A DNA stretch of 6,366 nucleotides from Lachnospiraceae bacterium (GTDB taxonomy: Bacteria > Bacillota > Clostridia > Lachnospirales > Lachnospiraceae): NCBI GenBank assembly GCA_020860745.1, contig JAJBTR010000101.1:10445-16810 (forward strand). Reading direction: 5' to 3'. Position numbers and translations under genes: made by a program. Position 1 is the stretch's first letter, and each line of letters opens with the position of its first letter. This document shows positions 1 to 5,170 of the stretch, in pieces. The notes under the pieces were generated by a model. That model had not been told where the DNA came from. It was given only the letters and a program-made list of their open reading frames with translations, and ran no database searches.

Positions 1-1182
1 GAGCAGGAAACAGCGGAAAAATCAGAGGAAAGGAATGCAGATATAACAGAAAGCTCCGCCACAGAAGAATCGGTTTCAGATTCTCCTGACAACTCTGACC
101 CGGCGGATGATTCAGCTGTGACAGATATGGAATACGGGGAGGAAGATAAGATTGCTGTCACTGCGATAGAAATATCAGACCATGAAGAGGAGCTGGAGGT
201 TGGGAAGACGCTGGTTCTGGATGCGGTTGTCCTGCCTGCAGACGCGACAGATGCGACGCTGACATTCAGATCTTCCGATACGGGGATTGCGACGGTCAAT
301 TCTTCCGGGGAAGTCAGGGGAATCGGCAAAGGGACGGTTACGATTTATGCCTCCGCCGGAGATGTTATCGTCAGCACTGCGATTTCTGTTATTGTATTAA
401 CGACTGCGATTTCTGTAAATCAGAATTATCTCGTGCTGAAACCGGGAAGTACGTATCAGCTGAGCACATCTGTTTCACCTGCCGATGCCCCGCAGACGGT
501 TACATACAGAAGCCTTTCTTCAGACGTGGCGGAGGTCTCATCCTCCGGTCTGGTCACCGCAAGGGAAACCGGAAATACAACGGTGATTGTTTCTAACAGA
601 GATCTTATGGCGGCAGTCACGGTGATTGTTAATGTATCGTCTGTGACAGCGGAGGAGAAAAATTCCTCCGGAACGAAGGCTGAGGGAAACGCTGACTATG
701 CGACAGTTTTTTCTGCGCAGGAGGCAGAGAGAATCAGCAGCGATGTGCTGAAATATGCATATGAAAATGAAAAAGTCCTGACCGTGGTCGGTTCCGGTTA
801 CAGCTTTACTATCGACGGCGCGCGGATTGTAAATTATGCGAATGAGATGAGCACTGACATAGAACTGGCGCGGGAAGAGAAAGGTGTTTCCTTTTATATC
901 AACGGAGGAGAGTATCTCTGCGGTCCGGTGACATTGTACCTGGAAGAACCGGAAGGAAATTACCTGTATTTATATAATGAGTCGAAAGACTGCTATGAAC
1001 AGATCTTTGCGGAATCTCTGGATGAAATTCATATCACATCGCCGGGGCGGTATATGATAACGTCGGAGAAAGTCAGAAAGAGCAGAATCAGGAACAGGAA
1101 CTTTGCCGTTGGCGGGATAGTGGCTCTGTCAGGTATTGCCGCAGTGTGTCTCATTTTAAAGAAAAAGTATTGGTTTTGGTGA
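1..1182 (+). CDS. BIG2-domain surface protein with C-terminal membrane anchor (5' end cut off by the window)
   Basis: The frame is open from base 1 to the TGA at 1180-1182, giving 393 visible residues, so the true start and any signal peptide lie left of the window. The GTG at 118 has no reason to be the start. Visible order: an acidic Ser/Thr/Glu/Asp-rich linker (residues 1-50); a first BIG2 domain (about 52-132) with the family pattern of a VGKT strand, LPADAT, an S-x-ATV-x-SSGEVRGIGKGT core and a closing ISVIV strand; a second BIG2 domain (about 134-211) with LKPGSTYQLS, SPADA and VSSSGLVTA; a Ser/Lys/Glu linker; a roughly 120-residue module (about 232-358) containing GSGYSFTIDG, YLYLYNES and PGRYMIT; then a hydrophobic segment (368-385) flanked by basic residues, with the tail KKKYWFW. 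There is no LPXTG-type sorting motif, so anchoring looks like a plain transmembrane helix. BIG2 domains are immunoglobulin-like folds found in bacterial surface and adhesion proteins. Role and ligand are unknown. No clear terminator follows the gene. Confidence 0.85.
   Translation, partial: EQETAEKSEERNADITESSATEESVSDSPDNSDPADDSAVTDMEYGEEDKIAVTAIEISDHEEELEVGKTLVLDAVVLPADATDATLTFRSSDTGIATVNSSGEVRGIGKGTVTIYASAGDVIVSTAISVIVLTTAISVNQNYLVLKPGSTYQLSTSVSPADAPQTVTYRSLSSDVAEVSSSGLVTARETGNTTVIVSNRDLMAAVTVIVNVSSVTAEEKNSSGTKAEGNADYATVFSAQEAERISSDVLKYAYENEKVLTVVGSGYSFTIDGARIVNYANEMSTDIELAREEKGVSFYINGGEYLCGPVTLYLEEPEGNYLYLYNESKDCYEQIFAESLDEIHITSPGRYMITSEKVRKSRIRNRNFAVGGIVALSGIAAVCLILKKKYWFW
1102..1155 (+). 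other. C-terminal transmembrane segment of the BIG2 protein
   Basis: Residues 368-385 (FAVGGIVALSGIAAVCLI) form an uncharged stretch of about 18 residues. It is preceded by KVRKSRIRNRN and followed by LKKKYWFW. A single hydrophobic helix at the extreme C-terminus with a short basic tail is typical of a membrane anchor with an extracellular N-terminal part. Basic residues on both sides make the topology less clear-cut than usual. Orientation is inferred from the Ig-like domains, which normally sit outside the cell. Confidence 0.7.
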
Positions 1183-1312
1183 CATCAATATCCGGAATAT
1201 ACAGACAGATGATAGTATGATACATATGGCAAAAGGGCAGGATACTTCAACCTATTGCTCCTTACGTTATATTGTGCAAAATATATCATATACAAAAATG
1301 GAAATTTTTCCG

Positions 1313-1343
1313 AAATCAGTTGTTTTCTCAGTATAAATCAGTT
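1313..1343 (+). repeat. Pair of 9-bp direct repeats (AAATCAGTT) spanning the PFOR promoter
   Basis: AAATCAGTT occurs at 1313-1321 and again at 1335-1343, start to start 22 bp, close to two turns of DNA. The first copy ends in the -35 element and the second ends in the first base of the -10 element. A further TCAGT lies between them at 1328-1332, so TCAGT occurs three times in 27 bp. This could be a binding site for a regulator contacting one face of the promoter, or chance in AT-rich DNA. Confidence 0.4.
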
Positions 1344-1348
1344 ATAAT
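1320..1348 (+). promoter_or_regulatory. Predicted sigma-A promoter of the PFOR gene
   Basis: A perfect -10 hexamer TATAAT (1343-1348) lies exactly 17 bp after TTGTTT (1320-1325), which matches the -35 consensus in its TTG half only. Transcription would start near 1355, giving a leader of about 60 nt. The DNA just upstream (about 1280-1310) is very AT-rich and could help polymerase binding. The promoter lies in the only gap before a large, presumably highly expressed gene. No other promoter candidate in this gap is as good. Confidence 0.75.
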
Positions 1349-1359
1349 GAAATGCAGTC

Positions 1360-1379
1360 GGTTGTCCTGTAGGACAACC
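1360..1379 (+). promoter_or_regulatory. Inverted repeat in the PFOR leader: candidate operator or 5' mRNA hairpin
   Basis: GGTTGTCCT (1360-1368) and AGGACAACC (1371-1379) are perfect 9-bp inverted arms around a 2-bp centre. The site begins about 5 bp after the predicted transcription start, where a bound repressor would block transcription. In RNA it can fold as an 8-bp stem with a UGUA loop close to the 5' end, which could protect the mRNA. It is not a terminator, because no U-tract follows. The outer TTGT...ACAA recalls redox-repressor Rex sites, but the inner bases and spacing do not fit the Rex consensus. The regulator is therefore unassigned. Confidence 0.6.
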
Positions 1380-1402
1380 CGGTCACGAAGTAAAAACAAT
1401 TG

Positions 1403-1408
1403 AGGAGG
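1403..1408 (+). promoter_or_regulatory. Ribosome-binding site that decides the PFOR start
   Basis: AGGAGG at 1403-1408 is a consensus Shine-Dalgarno sequence. It is one base from the ATG at 1410 but seven bases from the in-frame ATG at 1416. The second spacing is normal and the first is too short, so translation most likely starts at 1416 (MKRSMKTMDGN). Confidence 0.8.
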
Positions 1409-1415
1409 AATGGAT

Positions 1416-4400
1416 ATGAAACGTTCTATGAAAACCATGGATGGCAACCATGCCGCGGCACATGCGTCCTACGCTTATTCCGATGTGGCGGCCATCTATC
1501 CGATCACCCCTTCATCCGTGATGGCGGAAGCTTCTGATGAATGGGCGACAGCGGGCAGGAAGAATATTTTCGGCCAGACTGTCAAGATCACAGAGATGCA
1601 GTCCGAGGCGGGCGCGGCAGGCGCCGTGCACGGTTCGCTGACAGCGGGTGCCCTGACGACTACTTATACGGCTTCCCAGGGTCTGCTTCTTATGATTCCG
1701 AACCTTTATAAAATAGCGGGTGAGCGGCTTCCGGGCGTGTTCAATGTATCGGCTCGTACGATTGCCAGCCATGCGCTCTGCATTTTTGGCGATCACTCTG
1801 ACGTTTACGCATGTCGTCAGACCGGCTGCGCGATGCTCTGTGAGTCCAGCGTGCAGGAAGTTATGGATCTGACTCCCGTGGCGCATTGCTCCGCGATCAG
1901 GGGCAGACTGCCGTTTATCAATTTCTTTGACGGTTTCCGTACCTCCCATGAAGTACAGAAGATTGAGACCTGGGATTATGACGATCTGAAAGATATGGTC
2001 GATCTGGACGCGATTCAGGCGTTCCGCGACGGCGCATTAAATCCGAATCATCCCTGCCAGCTCGGTTCTACTCAGAATCCGGATATCTTCTTCCAGGCGA
2101 GAGAGGCCTGCAACATCGCATATGAGGATATGCCGGCGGTTGTTCAGAGCTACATGGATAAAGTAAATGAGAAGATCGGCACGAATTATAAGCTGTTCAA
2201 TTACTATGGCGCGGAGGATGCCGGGAAAGTTATCATCGCCATGGGTTCTGTCTGCGAGACCATCGACGAGACGATTGATTATCTGATGGCGCGCGGCGAA
2301 AAGGTCGGTCTGGTAAAAGTCCGCCTGTATCGTCCGTTCTGCGCAGACGCTCTGATCGACGCGATTCCTGATACCGTAAAGCAGATCTATGTTCTCGACA
2401 GAACAAAAGAGCCGGGAGCCATGGGCGAGCCGCTGTATCTGGATGTTGTCGCTGCACTGAAGAATACGAAGTTTGACGCAGTTCCGATCTTTACCGGACG
2501 CTATGGTCTTGGTTCCAAAGACACCACGCCGGGACAGATCATCGCTGTTTACAACAATACAGATAAAAAGAAATTTACCATTGGTATCGTGGATGATGTG
2601 ACGAATCTTTCCCTGACCGTGACCGAGAATCCGGTTACCACTCCGGAGACTACGATCAACTGCAAGTTCTGGGGTCTGGGCGCGGACGGTACCGTAGGAG
2701 CGAACAAGAACTCCATTAAGATTATCGGCGATAACACAGATATGTACGCGCAGGCTTACTTCGATTATGATTCCAAGAAGTCCGGCGGCGTGACGATTTC
2801 CCATCTGCGTTTCGGTAAGGATCCGATTCGTTCCACCTACCTGATCTCCAAGGCGAACTTTGTGGCATGTCATTGTCCGGCCTATATCCGCAAGTACAAC
2901 ATGGTGCAGGATCTGGTTCCGGGCGGCACTTTCCTCTTAAACTGCTCCTGGGATGCAGAACAGCTGGAGAAGCATCTGCCGGGCCAGGTGAAGCGCTACA
3001 TCGCGGAGAATGATATTCAGTTCTATACCATCGATGGTATCAAGATCGGTAAGGAGATTGGTCTGGGCGGAAGAATTAATACGGTTCTGCAGTCTGCGTT
3101 CTTTACTCTGTCGAAGGTTATTCCGGTTGAGGATGCGAACCGTCTGATGAAAGAAGCAGCGAAGGCTTCCTACGGCAAGAAGGGCGACAAGATCGTGCAG
3201 ATGAACTATGACGCCATTGATGCCGGCGCAACCGCATTTGTCAAAATTGATGTTCCGGCCAGCTGGAAAGATGCGGCGGATGAGGACATCACCGGCGCAG
3301 CGGCTACCGGATTCCGCCGGGATGTCGTAGATTTTGTTAACAATATTCAGAAGAAAGTAAACGCACAGCAGGGCAACACACTTCCGGTATCTGCATTTAC
3401 GGCTTACGAGACCGGCAACACGCCTTCCGGCGCGGCTGCCTATGAGAAGCGCGGCGTGGCGGTGGATATTCCGGTATGGAACGTAGATAAATGTATCCAG
3501 TGTAATCAGTGCTCCTATGTCTGCCCGCACGCGGTCATCCGCCCGGTTGTGATGACCGAGGAGGAGGCAGCGGCAGCACCGGCCGGCATGACTTACAAGA
3601 ACATGACCGGTATGCCTCAGTACAAGTTCGCGATGACCGTATCCGCGTATGATTGCACCGGCTGCGGTTCCTGCGTGAATGTCTGCCCGGACAAGGTACA
3701 GGCGATCACCATGCAGAACTTCGAGGCGAACGCAGGCACACAGGCATACTACGATTACGGTCTGACCATATCCGGGAAGCCGGACGTATTAGAAAAGTTC
3801 AAACAGTCCACGGTCAAGGGCTCCCAGTTCAAACAGCCGCTGCTTGAGTTCTCAGGCGCATGCGCAGGCTGCGGAGAGACCCCTTACGCGAAGCTGATCA
3901 CTCAGCTCTTCGGCGACCGGATGTATATTGCTAACGCGACCGGATGCTCCTCCATCTGGGGCAACTCCTCACCGTCCACACCTTACACCGTCAACGCGGC
4001 GGGCAAGGGACCGGCGTGGTCTAACTCCCTCTTCGAGGATGCGGCGGAGTTTGGCTATGGTATGCTTCTGGCGAACAATGCAATCCGCGGCGGCTTGAGG
4101 GAGAAGATCGAGGATCTGGCTGCGAATGCGAAGAAAGAGGATGTGAAGGCTGCGGCACAGGAATATCTCGATACTTATAACTGCGGCGTGACCAACGGCC
4201 CGGCTACCGATAAGCTGATTGCAGCTCTGGAGGCCTGCGGTTGTGAGAAAGCGCAGGAGATCCTTCCTCAGAAAGACTTCCTCGCTAAGAAATCTCAGTG
4301 GGTATTCGGTGGCGACGGATGGGCATATGATATCGGCTTCGGCGGCGTAGACCACGTCCTGGCTTCCGGCAAGGATATCAACATCATGGTATTTGACACT

Positions 4401-4952
4401 GAGGTGTACTCCAACACAGGCGGACAGTCTTCCAAAGCGACTCCGACCGGCGCTGTGGCTCAGTTTGCGGCAGGCGGCAAGGAGACGAAGAAGAAAGACC
4501 TGGCTTCCATCGCCATGAGTTATGGATATGTCTATGTGGCGCAGATTGCGATGGGCGCTGACATGAATCAGTGTGTCAAGGCACTCACCGAGGCTGAGGC
4601 GTATCCGGGACCGTCTCTGATCATCGCCTACGCTCCGTGCATCAACCACGGTATTAAGATCGGCATGAGCAAGGCACAGACAGAGGAGAAGAATGCGGTG
4701 GCTGTCGGCTACTGGCACAATTTCCGTTACAATCCGGCTCTGGCTGCTGAGGGCAAGAACGCGTTCAGCCTGGACAGCAAGGCTCCGAGCGGAGATTACA
4801 AAGCATTCCTGAACGGTGAGGTCCGTTACAACGCGCTGGCGCGTCTGGATGCTGAGAAGGCGGAGAAGTTCTTCGACAAGTCTGAGCAGGATGCGAAGAA
4901 TCGGTATGCGTACCTGAATAAGCTGGTTAAGCTTTACGGTGCGGAAGAGTAA
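1416..4952 (+). CDS. nifJ: Pyruvate:ferredoxin (flavodoxin) oxidoreductase, homodimer type
   Basis: This cytoplasmic enzyme oxidatively decarboxylates pyruvate with CoA to acetyl-CoA and CO2, passing electrons to ferredoxin or flavodoxin. From the Met at 1416 it is 1178 aa, full length for clostridial enzymes. Rough domain order: N-terminal pyruvate/TPP domain (1-260, with AIYPITPSS at 26-34); domain II (260-415); gamma-type CoA-binding domain (416-625); EKR domain (about 626-685, YEKRG at 676-680); an 8Fe ferredoxin domain with Cys 693/696/699/703 and 747/750/753/757; and the TPP-binding domain to the end. Proximal-cluster cysteines are 816, 819, 844 and 1075. The TPP motif starts at GDG 966-968 and continues to YSNTGGQ (Asn1000). 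Thr31, Glu64 and Arg114 align with the active-site residues of the Desulfovibrio africanus enzyme. The long C-terminal extension of that oxygen-tolerant enzyme is absent, so oxygen sensitivity is expected. Arginine codons are mostly CGC/CGT, which fits high expression. The gene has its own promoter and terminator. A closely related 2-oxoacid specificity cannot be fully excluded. Confidence 0.97.
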   Translation: MKRSMKTMDGNHAAAHASYAYSDVAAIYPITPSSVMAEASDEWATAGRKNIFGQTVKITEMQSEAGAAGAVHGSLTAGALTTTYTASQGLLLMIPNLYKIAGERLPGVFNVSARTIASHALCIFGDHSDVYACRQTGCAMLCESSVQEVMDLTPVAHCSAIRGRLPFINFFDGFRTSHEVQKIETWDYDDLKDMVDLDAIQAFRDGALNPNHPCQLGSTQNPDIFFQAREACNIAYEDMPAVVQSYMDKVNEKIGTNYKLFNYYGAEDAGKVIIAMGSVCETIDETIDYLMARGEKVGLVKVRLYRPFCADALIDAIPDTVKQIYVLDRTKEPGAMGEPLYLDVVAALKNTKFDAVPIFTGRYGLGSKDTTPGQIIAVYNNTDKKKFTIGIVDDVTNLSLTVTENPVTTPETTINCKFWGLGADGTVGANKNSIKIIGDNTDMYAQAYFDYDSKKSGGVTISHLRFGKDPIRSTYLISKANFVACHCPAYIRKYNMVQDLVPGGTFLLNCSWDAEQLEKHLPGQVKRYIAENDIQFYTIDGIKIGKEIGLGGRINTVLQSAFFTLSKVIPVEDANRLMKEAAKASYGKKGDKIVQMNYDAIDAGATAFVKIDVPASWKDAADEDITGAAATGFRRDVVDFVNNIQKKVNAQQGNTLPVSAFTAYETGNTPSGAAAYEKRGVAVDIPVWNVDKCIQCNQCSYVCPHAVIRPVVMTEEEAAAAPAGMTYKNMTGMPQYKFAMTVSAYDCTGCGSCVNVCPDKVQAITMQNFEANAGTQAYYDYGLTISGKPDVLEKFKQSTVKGSQFKQPLLEFSGACAGCGETPYAKLITQLFGDRMYIANATGCSSIWGNSSPSTPYTVNAAGKGPAWSNSLFEDAAEFGYGMLLANNAIRGGLREKIEDLAANAKKEDVKAAAQEYLDTYNCGVTNGPATDKLIAALEACGCEKAQEILPQKDFLAKKSQWVFGGDGWAYDIGFGGVDHVLASGKDINIMVFDTEVYSNTGGQSSKATPTGAVAQFAAGGKETKKKDLASIAMSYGYVYVAQIAMGADMNQCVKALTEAEAYPGPSLIIAYAPCINHGIKIGMSKAQTEEKNAVAVGYWHNFRYNPALAAEGKNAFSLDSKAPSGDYKAFLNGEVRYNALARLDAEKAEKFFDKSEQDAKNRYAYLNKLVKLYGAEE

Positions 4953-4976
4953 GCATTTGCCGCATTATTTGATGTG

Positions 4977-5000
4977 ACAACTATATGAGATAGCAGTTGT
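4977..5000 (+). other. Small inverted repeat just ahead of the PFOR terminator
   Basis: ACAACT (4977-4982) and AGTTGT (4995-5000) are perfect inverted arms, with a possible inner TAT/ATA pairing. The right arm ends at the base before the terminator stem begins, so the two hairpins could stack in the 3' untranslated RNA. It has no U-tract of its own. It may be a 3'-end stabilising element or chance. Confidence 0.35.
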
Positions 5001-5045
5001 GAAGAGGCTGTCGTACAGAACATATTGTGCGGCAGCTTCTTTTTT
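5001..5045 (+). terminator. Intrinsic terminator of the PFOR gene
   Basis: The left arm is 5001-5017, the loop is GAACATAT (5018-5025) and the right arm starts at 5026. The core is GCTGTCG (5007-5013) paired with CGGCAGC (5030-5036). It extends inward by TACA/TGTG and outward by GAAGAG pairing into TTCTTT. It runs into a T-tract ending at 5045. The stem starts 48 bp after the PFOR stop codon, so it ends a monocistronic transcript. Confidence 0.88.
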
Positions 5046-5116
5046 GCAGGAATAAGTGGAATGTGATATTTGCGATGAAGCAATAATAATGTTTGATTGT
5101 CCATGGGAAATGAACG

Positions 5117-5145
5117 AAAAAATAGGAGACGTAATCGCCTCCTAT
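5117..5145 (-). terminator. Intrinsic terminator of argG
   Basis: Read on the minus strand, ATAGGAGGCG pairs with CGTCTCCTAT (10 bp including one G-U pair) around an ATTA loop, followed at once by a run of T (complement of the A-run at 5117-5122). It starts 25 bp after the argG stop codon. On the plus strand the same hairpin lacks a good U-tract, so it works mainly for argG. No further gene such as argH therefore follows argG in the same transcript. Confidence 0.88.
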
Positions 5146-5170
5146 CTTATATTCTTGAGTATGGAACAGG

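Noticed and set aside
118..120. GTG as a start for the BIG2 protein
   Set aside because: The same frame is open to base 1 with the same acidic low-complexity character, no Shine-Dalgarno sequence precedes the GTG, and a surface protein starting there would lack a signal peptide.
1360..1379. Reading the leader palindrome as a Rex operator, a riboswitch or a terminator
   Set aside because: The inner bases and spacing do not fit Rex. The leader of about 60 nt is too small and simple for a known riboswitch, and no U-tract follows the stem.
3653..3847. Plus-strand 64-codon frame inside PFOR
   Set aside because: It overlaps the second ferredoxin cluster motif in another frame, is Arg/His-rich and has no support for translation.
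1512..4718. Several long open frames antisense to PFOR (1512-1949, 2037-2873, 2937-3530, 3969-4718)
   Set aside because: They lie wholly inside a clearly conserved enzyme gene. Their translations look like frame shadows (Arg/His/Ser-rich, no recognisable domain), and I saw no ribosome-binding site or promoter to support them.
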